Positions 1-11,763 of a stretch of DNA of 64,000 nt are shown one piece after another. The stretch comes from Dryas octopetala (taxonomy: Eukaryota; Streptophyta; Magnoliopsida; Rosales; Rosaceae). The first letter of the stretch is position 1; every line of letters begins with the position of its first letter. The stretch lies in assembly GCA_963921425.1 (NCBI GenBank), contig OY992834.1, positions 3,658,001 through 3,722,000 on the forward strand, read 5' to 3'. A program made the position numbers and the translations under genes. The notes under the pieces were generated by a model that saw nothing but the letters and a program-made list of their open reading frames with translations, was not told where the DNA came from and did no database searches.

Positions 1-306
1 AATTCAGATGATAGAAATATGTCATATAGTTCGTTGGATCCAATGAGAGAGAGAAAGGAGCTCGTCTTGAATCAGTCTCGGAACAAAGATAAGGGTCCAA
101 TGCATAGATATGGGCCAGCAAGATCTTCGTCTAATGTGTTGAAATCAGAGAAATTATCCTCAGAAATTGAGGAGCTGCCACCAAAGTCAAGTTCACCACT
201 TCATCAACTCATGGGTTACTCTTCGCCAAGCCAAGTGATAAAAGGGTCTGCATTAGCTCGCACAGGGACAGGGTCAAGCTCATACTCAATGCAGAGAGAA
301 CCCTGA
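1..306 (+). CDS. 3' end of a gene entering from the left (possibly EDR4-like)
   Basis: The reading frame is open from the window edge to a TGA at 304-306 and encodes about 101 residues rich in Ser, Arg, Lys and Pro, with a tail containing SSPLHQLMGYSSPSQVI. There is no membrane segment or recognisable catalytic motif. It is probably the last exon of a larger protein. Its convergent neighbour is the At5g05200-type ABC1 kinase, and in Arabidopsis, from memory, the gene next to that is At5g05190 (ENHANCED DISEASE RESISTANCE 4). An EDR4-like C terminus is therefore my best guess, but it rests on neighbourhood and weak resemblance only. Confidence 0.4.
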   Translation, partial: NSDDRNMSYSSLDPMRERKELVLNQSRNKDKGPMHRYGPARSSSNVLKSEKLSSEIEELPPKSSSPLHQLMGYSSPSQVIKGSALARTGTGSSSYSMQREP

Positions 307-1150
307 CATCACTTCAAGGAAGTAACAGATAATTCTCAGGATATGCAGCTGCCGAGCACTGAATGATAACACTGAAACTCCTGGGGGATTTTCTCAAATG
401 GAAGACCTTCATTTGTTTCACTGATTGGACCCTGAAAGATGGAAAAGTGAACAGAACCACGACGGAAGCATAGATTTCTGGAATTTATTCAATGACAGAA
501 AATTGGCTTCTTTTACCAGCCACATGTAAGTCCTCTGGTTTTTTCTGTCTATTCCTTCCTGGTGGAATAAGACTGATACAATTGTTTCCGAGTATAAGTT
601 AGATGTAGAAATCAAATTTTCAATTGTTGTGTATGTATACAAGTCCACGAGAGATTGGTATTTGATTTATTTGTTTAATGTATAGTATATCACGTGCAAT
701 GATAATTCATATTTCTTTTAACATTTGCTGTTTTTTGTTTGAGTTTGGTAGAATTTTCCCGAATTCATTATCACCCATTAAACCATATCAATAATGATTT
801 TAAATAAATACAAGTCCAAAGGGCAAAGCAAAAATGGATGAGGCTATCACCCCAGTAAAGCATGCTAAATAAGTAACTGGATCTTCCCGAATACCAACTG
901 AGCAATAATTAGGAAATGTGGTAAGATGGAAATGACAATGGGTCTATATTGGTAACACTTCAGTCACCACCATAGCCAATTCTATACCTAAAACCGTAAT
1001 AACCAATATGCTTTGCTTTCCTAAAGTATACAGAGTACATCTCTTTCCAGCTCTCTTGGTATTGTTGCTATTGGATGTAACTCCCAGTGCTGGAGTGCTT
1101 TAATTTATATTTACACAACCTGCAAGAAGCTGCATCTGCACTTTCTAGTT
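307..1150. other. Convergent intergenic region
   Basis: AT-rich DNA between the 3' end of the left-edge gene and the 3' end of the ABC1 kinase. It probably holds both 3' UTRs. The short open frames here have no coding character and I see no repeat structure. Confidence 0.5.
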
Positions 1151-4100
1151 TCATCTGAAATTGTCCCTGTAGTTGCTTCTTCGATTTGAGACAATGGAAA
1201 TCCTTTGGTCCTGGAGCATATTCAAGTTCGGGGCCAACAAACGGGTGTACCGATCAAAATACAAAAGCTGCTTCAAGAGAAGTGCAAATTCTCGGGGAAA
1301 TCTCAATCCATATGATTCACTAACCCGAATCTGCAATAAGAACATGCAAGAAGCTTATGACAGGTGATCATCCTTGAACAGACCAAAATCAGAAACCTAC
1401 TAGATTTAAAAATTTCCCCTTTTTTAAGTGTTGTATTAAAACTTTACTGTGTCACTAACCACATACATCTTGTTCCCTTATAATTTGATATTTCCAAGAA
1501 AATTTTCAGTTATTTTTTTATTTCTATTGTCACTCCCCCACCCCCACCCACACCCACACCAAAATAATAATAATAATAATAATAAAGAGAGGAAAAAACC
1601 CTTCTTTGACTCTAACATGATTGCTTTCTCCTAGTCAACAGCTGTTCCTCAGAATTGCCATATTGAAACACTCTGTATTTACCAATTGAATCTTGTATTT
1701 CTTTTTTTTAAGGGTTCAAAGTTTTCAAAATGACAGCATAGGCTACAGAAGTACCACTAAATCATGCGGGTATGTACACCTAAAGGCAGTCAACAGCTTA
1801 CCACATCAAGAAAAAGTGCATTCATTTGTCTGTCATCAACAACTAGATTAGCAGAGACAGCAGTTGCATTTGTAGAGGTGTCCCTGGCTGTTGCTATGAC
1901 TATTTCTGTATCCAAATCCTGCGTATGAGGAATTGTCAGATGCAATGTGAATGTTATCACTAAGCTGGTTCAGATTCAATACTAATGATTATGCCACTGC
2001 AGCTCTAACTTCTACATCCAGCAATCTTCCAGCTATGACACCCCTTTCCTGTATATATTCTTTTCTACAGAAACAATGTTTTAGGGCAAAAAAATGGTAT
2101 CTTTTGGCAGCACCCTTCTGCTAAACATTGTTTTTCTCAGCTCCTAATTTGTCTCCGGAAAAGTAAAGATAAAAAATTAAAAATTTGATTTTTGGAAAGC
2201 AAAACACAATTAGCCCAACACCAAAGTCTAATGCTTGCCTTCATTGATGAGAACATTTTTTCCAAGTCGCTTGCAAAGGCCTTGGCATCAACATTTGTAT
2301 TTGTAGCACCCATTTCAATCAACGCAGATGCCATTGATTCATATTCTTCAGTTGCAATTGATGCCAAAAAGACTTCCATTGCAGCCCATGTTTTTGGGGA
2401 AATACGACCAACGATCCCTGTAAGTCAAACACAAGTATGATTTTACATAACTGAAAGGTAACAACCTAAAAGTATATACACATAAAGTCATATATGTGGA
2501 AATTTCACATATGATGTATAAGCAACTGAAGCAATAAAAAAAAAAAAAGCTGATGACAATCACAACTATAACTAAGCCATGGGTAAACTTGGTGTGTGAA
2601 GATATATGCATACCAAAATCAAGAAACCCAATACGGCCATCACGCAACAACCACAGATTGCCTGCATGTACATCTGCATGGAAACTTTCACAGGCGAGCA
2701 AACTGCCAAACCTGCAGAAACATTTAATACCAAGAAACAAGATCAAAACTTTGACACATAAATAAACACAAAAATTGCAAGCACATCAATTCTGGATAAA
2801 ATAGCGAAGTCCTACCACACATTAAGGGCAGTTATGAGACTGGTCTCTGGACTAGAAACAAGCGAACTTATAGAGTCTAGGTCAGTAAGAGGAACTCCAT
2901 ATAGCCTCTCCATTGTTAAAACTCGTTTGGTGCTGCATTGGTGATACACTTTTGGAGCTGTAGCCTGCCTTGTGAGTCCCATGGCTTCTAAATATCTCCT
3001 AAAAGACTCAATGTTTGCAGCCTCCTTGTAAAAATCAACCTCTTCAAGCATGGACTCCCGTATGTCTTTCACAATACCAACCTACTGAAAGGATGAACAG
3101 ATTACAATGGAAACTTATATCTACCATCATTGCCCAACATATGAATAAATACTAAATGGATATTAATTCTTTCTTTTGAGTGATGAACATGAGAGGCAGG
3201 ATAGAACAACAAGAACCAAAGAAGTGTCATTGCACTACATTACACGTGTCACAAAGTGCAACTGACACTAAGAAATAGATTACTAGCACTTTTTTCTTCT
3301 TTCACTGAATGTGATTTGCTACTATAGAAATTGATAAGGGAAAGTGATTTCCAGGAGTTAATTGGTATGTTTATACTTGTCATCCAAAAACAGCATTAAA
3401 GTCATTAGTTGAAAATGCAGAAAAATCTGTCCACTCTACCAGTGAAGCACGGCTTATATCAGGACTCAAGAACTCCAAAATGCGGGCAACAATGTAAACA
3501 AAATTCAGATCTGCAACCAGCATATCTTCTATTCCGGGTTTCAAGATCTTTATAACCACATCTTCTTGGGAGCCCCTTATCCTTGCTCCATGAACCTAAT
3601 CATAATATATCACAATGCTTATTACTAAGCATAACAAATGGACTGGGGAAAATGTGAAAATAGAAAGGAAGAGAAAAAACCTGTGCTATTGAGGCTGAAG
3701 CAATTGGAGTTGGGTCAATATATTCAAAAACGCTTTCTATTGGTCTCCCCAATTCCTGACGCAAGATTGCTTGAATCTCCACAAAGGGTATTGCAGGAGC
3801 TCTGTCAAAGCAGTTCTGAAATTCCTGGACATATTCTGATGGGAACAATGTTGGTGCGGATGCAATAAACTACCATTTGCAAGTAAGCTTATCATTAGTG
3901 ATTGTATATGTGCATGAAGAAAGATAGTGAAGAACAGAAAAATACAAATAACTAGATAATCTTTCCATATTATACATTGGATATAAGGAATAACTAATGG
4001 AGTGGCCATATTTATGATACTTTAGTAACCATACATAAAAAAGAATAATAATAAAAAAAAAAAAAGTGGTACATAATAATACCCACTTGGAACTCCATAC

Positions 4101-5683
4101 TTGTTAGGTAAACATGGATGCTATTTGCATGCCATCAAAAAACAAGAATAAAACAAACAAGACTTACCTGACCCAACTTAATATACGTTGCCCCCATGCG
4201 CTCAAACAATCTCCTCAAATAAAGAGGGGAAAGCAATCCAAGCTGCATTTGGGTTGGTAATCCAGCAGATGAATTTGCTGACTACAAACAAAAGGTAGGG
4301 TCATTAGAAATTTAGTCTTGATCATTTTGCTTATTCAGATAAAAGGTCACTCCTATCAGCTCAAATAGATATTAACCGTATACACTGCCTAGGTGTTCAC
4401 AAAACACTCAACTCAGCGAAGTCTTAATCCCAAGTAATTGGATTTGGCTATATAAATCTTTTTTGTCATTCAACCCTTTCTAGAGCCATAATCAATTGCA
4501 GAAAAAAGCTACAAAGAAAATTTTTTGGAAAAAATTAGACATTCTGAGCCTGAATAAATTGAATGTCAAAAGATAAATGATATAATGTTGTATCATCCTT
4601 TAGATACAGAATACAAACTGATAAACCCCGCAGACGAGACCAAAATAAATAAATCATTTTAGTGAAAAGGAAAAACTGTAGCAATAGGAAATAAACTTAC
4701 ATTGCATAAAGAAAGAATCACAATAAAAATCCTGTTACCTTTGATACGTCGGTAAGCCACTCCCCACCAACCCCAATAAATGCTTGAATACCTTGGGCCA
4801 TCCTTAGGGCACCACGTGGACCTGTACTTATTGATGTCTGTACAATATCCTCCACCAGTTTAGGCAGGTCTTCAATACTATCTGATAACAACAAGAATTT
4901 CCAAGTTTCAGCTTAAATCAATAGAGTGATCAAGGATTAAAAAAAAAAAAAAAAATAGAATTCAAACTTATACAGATTAGCATATTCATGCCAAGGCCTA
5001 AAGTGAATTCAGAAGAAAGCAGCAATAACAGAGGTTGGACAAAAAGTCAAAACCCGGGAACTTACTCTTTCTGAAAGGCAGTGTAAGAAGTTGATTACTA
5101 AATTCAGCTTCAACAGGTTTAAAGCTAGGTTTCACTTCCGTAAATTTAAGTAAAAGGCAACAGATAATGACTTAACTAATAGAAGTGAAAGGAGGAGCAT
5201 TTCTCGAGGTACCCATTAAACGAAACACCATGAAATTTTTTATAAACCATATGAAAGTTGTTCTGAAGCTAGCTTCTCCATAATTTAAAATACCAATAAC
5301 ATTCTACAAATTGATAAAGCCTATCAATGTGAGCAGAGTATAACCATAAGCAGAAGTTTCAAGTTTGCATGTATAATCTATTCCATAAATCAAATAAAGA
5401 TTAAGATTCTGCGCTACTCCCAGAACCCAAAATTTACACACAAAACCGAAAAGTGCATGGGAGAAAAAAATTGAGTACCTTGGAAGCGAGAGGAGAAAAG
5501 GTCCTGAGCTTGTGAGTAACGGGACAAGAGAGTGAAGCGCTTTGAGTTTGAGTGGCAATTGAGCTGCTTCCATGATTTTAACGAACCCCAACTACCCATT
5601 AACGACGATGATCTCATAAACACATGACGATGATGATGCAGTGACGGTAAACAACCGCCTCTCACCGCCGAAACCACGGCCAT
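1151..5683 (-). CDS. ABC1K9: ABC1-like (aarF/ADCK) atypical kinase, chloroplast type, At5g05200-like
   Basis: A gene of about ten coding exons on the minus strand. Exon 1 (5479-5683) has ATG at 5683 and a Ser/Arg/His-rich leader typical of a plastid transit peptide. Later exons carry the ABC1 family hallmarks: a segment with IESVFEYIDPTPIASASIAQV (3.7-3.85 kb), an IRESMLEEVDF segment (2.8-3.07 kb), the catalytic-loop variant SFHADVHAGNLW and the metal-binding DFG in GRIGFLDFG (about 2.6-2.7 kb). Two downstream exons are 1802-1918 and the last 1151-1330, ending LAPNLNMLQDQRISI before the stop at 1151-1153. The sequence closely follows the Arabidopsis At5g05200 product as I remember it (about 540 aa). 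Members of this plastid branch are thought to act in plastoglobules or thylakoids on prenyl-lipid metabolism; the substrate here is unknown. I saw no frame break in the exons inspected. The subfamily number is from memory. Confidence 0.9.
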
Positions 5684-5892
5684 CTCTTACTTGAAAAAAA
5701 GAAAGAAAATATGAAAATCTTTGGAAATGAATTTGGGGGTTGGAATTTGGAAAGTGAAAAGCTTTTTCTTTCAATTTATTTGTTGTGGCTTGCAACGACG
5801 GCGTTTGGACGATTGCTCAACTGTCACAGTTGTGACTTGTGAACGCCTGCTAACTACCATCTCCCTCTCTCTTTCTAATCGTTGAGGACAAA

Positions 5893-5931
<39 letters not shown>

Positions 5932-6797
5932 TGGAACGTTATACACACGACGTAAGTGAAGGGGAGGATGCCACGTGGCTAAGCAGTTCACTATTGGCGC
6001 GATTTTGAGACTTGCCCTCTTACCCGTGCAGAGATCTGTCATAATACCATTATCATGAATTCATGATTCACATATATGATTTTTTTCTTTTTAATTACGA
6101 GGAAGAAGAATTCGACCAAAAAAAAAAAAATTACGAGGAAGATTGGAAGTAGAGACCTCTTACCCATCCTGAAATTTCTAACAATAGCATAAACCCAACA
6201 GGTATGGTGTATTTGAAATTATCACATCTTAATGGCCAAAAAAAAGAAAAAGACATTATCACATCTTTAGTGGAAAAAAAAAAAGAAAAGAAATTATAAC
6301 ATCTTTTTATCACAAACCATAAATCCAACAAGTTGAATCAATGACTAAAGTTTATGCATATGCAACAGCCAACACATACAACATTTTAGTACTACACTAC
6401 CCAACATGGATGTTTATGCAATATTTGAAACTTTATAATTTAAAATGTGAAAAACTCATTAAAAGTCCAGCAATGCTAAACAGAAACTGTCAAGACATTT
6501 GCATACTTGAAAGCTAGTTTGTCATTGTGAAAAAACCCATTGCATAAAAGTTAGAAGTCCGCATAAAAGTTTATGACATTGCATAAATGGATAGATCATA
6601 GACAAAAATCCCTGTGCTAATAGGTTTCTTTGTATTTTAGTACATGATTTGAGTACATACATTGTCAATCCAACAAAAATTCTGTCTACAAATTCTGGAC
6701 ACAAATCTGACACTATTATCAGGGTGCAATCGTAACAGTATAGATCTTCTGCAGAACTATTCAAGAATCAGTTTCTGAACCCACATCTAATTCTAAA
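5684..6797. other. Intergenic region with an AT dinucleotide repeat
   Basis: Holds the 5' flank of the ABC1 kinase and the 3' flank of the EIF1AD-like gene. A (TA)n microsatellite lies at about 5897-5928. A short motif (ttacgaggaagaa) recurs near 6096 and 6131, and a block containing 'tatcacatctt' recurs near 6220 and 6257. I see no gene. Confidence 0.6.
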
Positions 6798-8164
6798 TTA
6801 TGAACCTGTATCTGAATCCGAATCAGATTCCTCATCTGATTGCAATTCGAATGGTCTCACCCTGTTCATATTGGCTTCTAATGGAGGAAGTCCTTCATCA
6901 TCACTTGAGTTGAGCTCATTCTCTTCTTGTTTGGAAGTGTGTCCCTGCAGACTTCCATTGGATTCATCTGGAACTGTGGATTTGATGATTTCTGGCCTGC
7001 AATGGGATATCAAAGCAAAACACCAGTGTCAGATTTGTGTCAAAAGAAGAAAAACACCAGTAAAAAAGAACAGACATGATGAGAATCAAAAGAAGATGAG
7101 AGGGATATGCATGGAAGTACCCTTCTCTTGGCAAACACATTAGGAAAAAAATAAAATGTGCCACTGAATTAGGTGTTGGGAAGGGCAGCAACTATATCAC
7201 CTTGTTGAACTAAAGAAAAAACACCAATTTTGACACTTTTCATTTCTAGTCAAGTTTGAACACAATGATGAAACAGCACACCTTTACCATATGAAAGAAA
7301 ATCCAAAATGAAATTTGAGTTCACTTCTGGCAATTTTCAAAGTTTGACAAGCAATACCCAAAACACAAAAGACCATCGCACTATGAAATGCTTGAATAAC
7401 AAGCTGCATTACAGAGGGTGGAAAGCAGCCAAGTCACAGTTTAGGGATAACCAAGGATGCCAAAGAAAACAGTGATGGGAACACACACCATTCTGATGAT
7501 TTCCGAAGGGCACGAAATTGTTCGTAAAACAGAACTTGCGAAACAATACATGCCACCTTGCTGCCTGATTCAAGAACCTTCTCCTTTCCACTTGCATCAA
7601 CCACAACAAAACTCCCTGACCACATTGAAAAAGTAACTCAAAATAATGTCATTGTGGGTACATTTGCTAGAATTTGTTGAAATTAGTTGAGTTCATAGCT
7701 AGAAAACCTCGTTTTATCCACATGCTCTTTTGAAACTTGGCTGGAAACATCGCCAAAGATTTCTCTCCTTGTGCATCCATTACCTTGAATAAGCAGAGCA
7801 GAATCAAAGTAAATCTAAGTGGTTAAAAACACATTGTGCAATGCAAGTAACCCCAATTTATTCTCAGTCTCCAATTGAAGAACAAGTTTTCTTTTTCTTT
7901 TCGGACAAGATTTGAATCTAACAATTAGCCCAACCCCACCTCAACCCTTTACCTTTTGAGTAAAGTTCTAGGGCACAGGAGGCCATTAGGGTTTAAAGGG
8001 TACAAAATTAATTCATAATTAATTATTTAATTGAAGACAGAGAAAAGCACCTCAATGAGATTGGAACCACGAAGAGAAATCACTTGCATTACAGAGTGAC
8101 CATCTTTGAGAGTGAAGTTCTCTTCCTCCGCGGCTCTCTTCAGATTCTTCCTTCCTCCTTTCAT
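6798..8164 (-). CDS. EIF1AD-like protein (eIF1A-type OB-fold RNA-binding domain)
   Basis: Four coding exons by eye: 8051-8164, 7708-7783, 7489-7615 and 6798-6996. Together they give 516 nt, a 171-residue protein with all phases matching. The start MKGGRKNLKRAAEEE is followed by an S1/eIF1A-like OB fold (about residues 15-95) with HSVMQVISLRGSNLIEV, a K-rich strand and GSFVVVDASG. The C-terminal half is acidic and serine-rich (NSSDDEGLPPLE, SDEESDSDSDTGS), as in metazoan EIF1AD. The role is inferred as RNA binding related to the eIF1A fold; the Arabidopsis counterpart is At2g40780, from memory. It is divergent with the SWIB/Plus-3/GYF gene. Part of exon 1 and intron 1 is copied at about 12086-12375. 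Confidence 0.88.
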
Positions 8165-8386
8165 GGCTTTCCTTTTGAGGTTACAGTTAAAACCCTAATT
8201 CACTTCTCACCTCTCTGAAACCTCTATGAACGAGACGACGTCGTGTAAGCGGGGTTTACAGCTAAAGTTCCGAGTTACCAGCATTAGGCAACCCGAACTT
8301 TTTAGGTTGGGCGTGGGTAGAGGTCATGCCTGCGAAGCCCAAACCCGAACCGAGCTCGAATTCCAACCCAAAATCCAATTAAAATA

Positions 8387-9074
8387 GAGAGTTGCTATTT
8401 GCACACCTTTTTTTTTCTTTTTGTACACCCTTTTTCTCTTTTTTTCTCCTACACACCCCACACACTTACTTCAAATTCAAAATCTCTCAACACACACCCA
8501 ACCCATTACTAAAATACCCTCATTTCATTACACACCCTTCTTTCTTTCCCTCTCTTTTTTCTCACGTTCACACCCCCTTCCCCCTGTTTTTTTTTTTTTC
8601 TTCTTCTTCTCCAACCCTCCCCCAGCCAGCCAGCCCCTCCACCCAACCCACCTAGCCCCTCAACCCCCTCACCCGACCCACCCCTCCCTCCCTCCCCCTC
8701 CGGCCTCCCCCCTCCACCCAACCCACCTAGCCCCTCAGCCCCTGCACCGACCCCCCCGCAGCACCACCTCCTCTCTCTCTTCCCCAGCCCACCCCAACCC
8801 AGCCCCGACCACCCCTCACAGCCCACCCCAGCCCCGACCCACCCACTCAGCCCCTCACCGGACCACCTCATTCCCTCCCGCACCCCAGCCCTGTAGCAGC
8901 ACCACCTCCTCTCTCTCTCTCCTCCCGCGCGCAGCTGCGCATCCGTTCGACACTGGCCCGTCGAAAATGTCACACTCGTTCGGCAGGCATCCGCCGAACG
9001 ATGTGAGTGTTGTTCGGTAGGTACCCACCGAACATCAAGGACCCGTTCGGCAAGTGCTCGCCGAACCAGCTACT

Positions 9075-9123
<49 letters not shown>

Positions 9124-9463
9124 GCACGCCGGTGGTTGGAAGCCGCTGCGCGCGGTGGCTGGAGGGCTGGGGTGGTCGGGGCTGGGTTGGGGTGAGAAGG
9201 GGCAGGGCTGGGGTGGTTGGGGCTGGGTTGGGGTGGGCTGGGGCGGGGCTGGGGTGGTCGGGAGAGATGGTAGAGAGAGGGAGAATGGTGGTGGGCGTCG
9301 CTGTGCAAGCTTGAGAAAGATGGACGGGTGTGTTAGGGGGGGGGGATGGGAATGGGGTGTGTGGGTGAGGGGAGGGTTAAAGTGGTCTTTTTCTTGAGGC
9401 TTTTTTTTTTTTTTAAAAGGGGTGTGTAAAAAGAAAAAAGAGGGTGTGCAAATAGCAGCCCTC
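8387..9463. mobile_element. Fold-back non-autonomous DNA transposon (8-bp target duplication)
   Basis: The termini are inverted repeats: left GAGAGTTGCTATTTGCACAC, right (reverse complement) GAGGGCTGCTATTTGCACAC, two mismatches in 20. The direct 8-bp repeat TTAAAATA flanks the element at 8379-8386 and 9464-9471. The two halves are also loosely complementary over long stretches: a C-rich block at about 8640-8900 (units such as cccaacccagccccgacc) mirrors a G-rich block at about 9165-9265. A (GA)n run is at 9077-9120. Three small hairpins sit near the middle. No transposase is encoded. The 8-bp duplication suggests hAT-like mobilisation, but the family is not certain. It lies in the shared promoter of the EIF1AD-like and SWIB genes. 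Confidence 0.85.
8977..9066. repeat. Three evenly spaced perfect 7-8-bp hairpins
   Basis: Three palindromic units occur at 8977-9000 (arms CGTTCGGC/GCCGAACG), 9011-9034 (arms TGTTCGGT/ACCGAACA, with GGTACC inside) and 9045-9066 (arms GTTCGGC/GCCGAAC). Start-to-start spacing is 34 bp in both steps. The loops differ while the stem core TTCGG/CCGAA is kept. They sit slightly to the right of the centre of the fold-back element. Confidence 0.9.
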
Positions 9464-9599
9464 TTAAAATATATTATATATTACATTCCATTTTCGAACT
9501 GGAAGCAGGAATGTGACGTTTGCCAGGCTTTTTTTGGGTTTTTTTAGGGTTTGGTTTAGACTTTAGACTTTAGACTTTAGAGTGAGGTGTCTGTTTTTT

Positions 9600-9981
9600 G
9601 TGTGAATTTTTACAGAGCTGCTGGCCTTTCTCTCTCTCTGTTTCGCTCCTCAAAAGTGCGGAGATAGATACGAGTGACGAGTCTAAACAGAGGTTAATTC
9701 GAGTTCACTCAAACAACGCAATATCCAGGTTCAAATTCATCGATTCTCTTTATCTTCTTCTGAGTATTTTCTTTTATTTTTCTTACAATTCATAAATTGT
9801 TTTTCATTTCCTGATTATTGAGTTTTATTTTTTCATCATGAATTCTCTTCGCATTGTTCAGTGCACCATTTTTATTTGTTCATTTCGTTCTCTTGGATGA
9901 TGATTCTGCGTCTTCTACAGTTTGAGTGTCTGTGTATCCTCTGTGAGCTTGGTTTGGTTGGAGTTTGAGTAAGTGTGATTG
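9600..9981 (+). promoter_or_regulatory. 5' leader of the SWIB/Plus-3/GYF gene with a probable leader intron
   Basis: Sequence upstream of the ATG looks like a noncoding first exon ending about 9729 (caacgcaatatccag, then gttcaaattc) and an intron ending tctacag at about 9920, just before the coding exon. The same exon-donor arrangement appears in the copy at about 12660-12725 upstream of SHPRH. Exon limits are inferred from splice signals only. Confidence 0.55.
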
Positions 9982-11688
9982 ATGGGTTCGTTCAATTGGG
10001 TCGGAGAATACGACGGTTTCACTCCGACTCCGACTCCGACTCTCGCCAGAACCAGAAGCAGAATCAGGAGCAGAAAGAAGCATAAGTTTGTGGGATGGGG
10101 TTCGAGACCCCTCATTGAATTTCTCGAATTGATTGGGAGGGACACCAGCAAGCCGATCTCCCAATACGACGTCGCTTCGATCATAACCGAGTATGTGAAT
10201 CATCACAACCTCATCCACCCGGCCAAGAAGAAGAGGATTCTCTGCGATGAGAGGCTTCACTCCCTCTTCGGACGCAAAACCATTGGCCGAATCAAGATAT
10301 ACGACTTGCTCCAGCAGCATTTTGCTGACAACCAAGAGGAGGATTCGGAGGATTCTGATGACAATGACTTTGCCGACCCCTCAGAAGACGAAGAAGAACA
10401 TAAAGTAGTTCGTCAGCCGCTGCAGAAAAAGCCCAAGAGAATGGCTGCTTCGGAAACTCCAACTCCGAAAAGCTGCTTTGCTGCTGTCATTCCTGAGAAC
10501 ATAAAGCTGGTCTACTTGAGGAAGTCTTTGGTGGAGAGTCTTCTCAGGCAGGAGGACTTTCAAACCTTTGAGGGGAAAGTTGTGGGTAGCTTTGTGAGGA
10601 TCAAATCCGAACCAAATGACTACCTGCAGAAGAACTCTCACCAGCTGCTCCAAGTTACAGCTCTAAACAAGGCCTCTGCCTCTGGCAACGGAGACGGAGG
10701 AGGAATTCTTCTTCAGGTTTCTGTTTCCGGGATGCTAAAAGACGTCCCCATTTCCATGCTTTCGGATGATAACTTCTCCCCACAAGAATGTGAGGATTTG
10801 CGCCAAAGAATTAAGGGTGGTTTGCTCAAGAATCTTACAGTGGTGGAGCTTCAACAGAAGGTTCAGATGTTGCATGAGGATATAACAAGGCATTGGCTTG
10901 TGAGAGAACTTGCATATTTACAAAACCTGATTGATCGAGCCAATGAAAAGGGATGGCGCCGAGAGCTATTTGGGTACTTGGAGAGAAGGCAGCTGCTTCA
11001 GACTCCAGATGAGCAGGCACGACTGTTGCGTGAGGTTCCACAAGTCATGGCAGATGAAATAGAGATAGAAGTTGCACCAAAGAAGGATTCTCCAGACGAA
11101 GAAGTAAAACAAGGCATTTGCACTTCACCCACGGATTCTCCTATTTGTGATACACCAGCAAACGGAACTGCATTTACTTGGAACTCAGGTGCCATAGATT
11201 TTGAAGCAGGCAATGACGATGATGTTTTTTGGCAAGAATGGGAACTGGAAGAAACATCAGATATCCTAAAGAAGAGAAATGGTGAGACAAAGCATGTGAT
11301 TGTAGAGGACGACAATAAGGCTGGTCAGCAAATAGTGGATAAGCAGGTAGTGGCAACTCAGGTAGTTGGTTTAAGCGATGATGTGGAAACTGAAGAAAGA
11401 TGTGATGGAAAGAAGGAGACTCCTGGTGATGTGATGGGAAGCTCGTTATCGTCGATGTGGCATTATTTAGATCCCCAGGGAAACATACAGGGCCCTTTCA
11501 CAATTGATTCCTTGAAGCGCTGGAGCGATGCTGACTACTTTCCTCCAGATTTCAAAATTTGGAAGACAGGTCAGAGCTCAGATGAAGCTGTGTTTTTGAA
11601 AGACATTCTTGATCAGACTTTTCTAAATAAATTGTACAAGACTAGATTTGGTAATTCATTAGTTCGGGGAGGGAGGGTTCGATTGTAA
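9982..11688 (+). CDS. SWIB/MDM2, Plus-3 and GYF domain protein
   Basis: One uninterrupted coding exon of 568 residues. The ATG at 9982 is the first in frame. A basic N terminus (TRSRIRSRKKHKFVGWGSRP) leads into a SWIB/MDM2 domain (about residues 33-115, with YDVASIITEYVNHHNLI and LHSLFGRKTIGRIKIYDLL). An acidic linker (QEEDSEDSDDNDFADPSEDE) follows, then an Rtf1-type Plus-3 domain (about 160-290, LVYLRKSLVESLL to NLTVVELQQK), a coiled-coil-like region, and a C-terminal GYF domain (WHYLDPQGNIQGPFTIDSL, about residues 490-545), which binds proline-rich peptides. Plants have a small family with this order (At5g08430-like, from memory), related to the CCCH protein NERD but without its zinc fingers. 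A nuclear role in chromatin or transcription-linked RNA metabolism is inferred. Confidence 0.92.
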   Translation: MGSFNWVGEYDGFTPTPTPTLARTRSRIRSRKKHKFVGWGSRPLIEFLELIGRDTSKPISQYDVASIITEYVNHHNLIHPAKKKRILCDERLHSLFGRKTIGRIKIYDLLQQHFADNQEEDSEDSDDNDFADPSEDEEEHKVVRQPLQKKPKRMAASETPTPKSCFAAVIPENIKLVYLRKSLVESLLRQEDFQTFEGKVVGSFVRIKSEPNDYLQKNSHQLLQVTALNKASASGNGDGGGILLQVSVSGMLKDVPISMLSDDNFSPQECEDLRQRIKGGLLKNLTVVELQQKVQMLHEDITRHWLVRELAYLQNLIDRANEKGWRRELFGYLERRQLLQTPDEQARLLREVPQVMADEIEIEVAPKKDSPDEEVKQGICTSPTDSPICDTPANGTAFTWNSGAIDFEAGNDDDVFWQEWELEETSDILKKRNGETKHVIVEDDNKAGQQIVDKQVVATQVVGLSDDVETEERCDGKKETPGDVMGSSLSSMWHYLDPQGNIQGPFTIDSLKRWSDADYFPPDFKIWKTGQSSDEAVFLKDILDQTFLNKLYKTRFGNSLVRGGRVRL

Positions 11689-11763
11689 TTATGTTTAAAG
11701 ACGGTAGCATCAGCGAATGGAAGGCAATTCAATCCATGGCATGGCATAAAATTGATGCTCCCT

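Noticed and set aside
8421-9397. Long open frames on both strands (up to 199 codons), Pro/His/Ser-rich or Gly/Arg-rich
   Set aside because: They lie inside the fold-back element and come from its C-rich/G-rich low-complexity arms and the (GA)n tract; no family resemblance.
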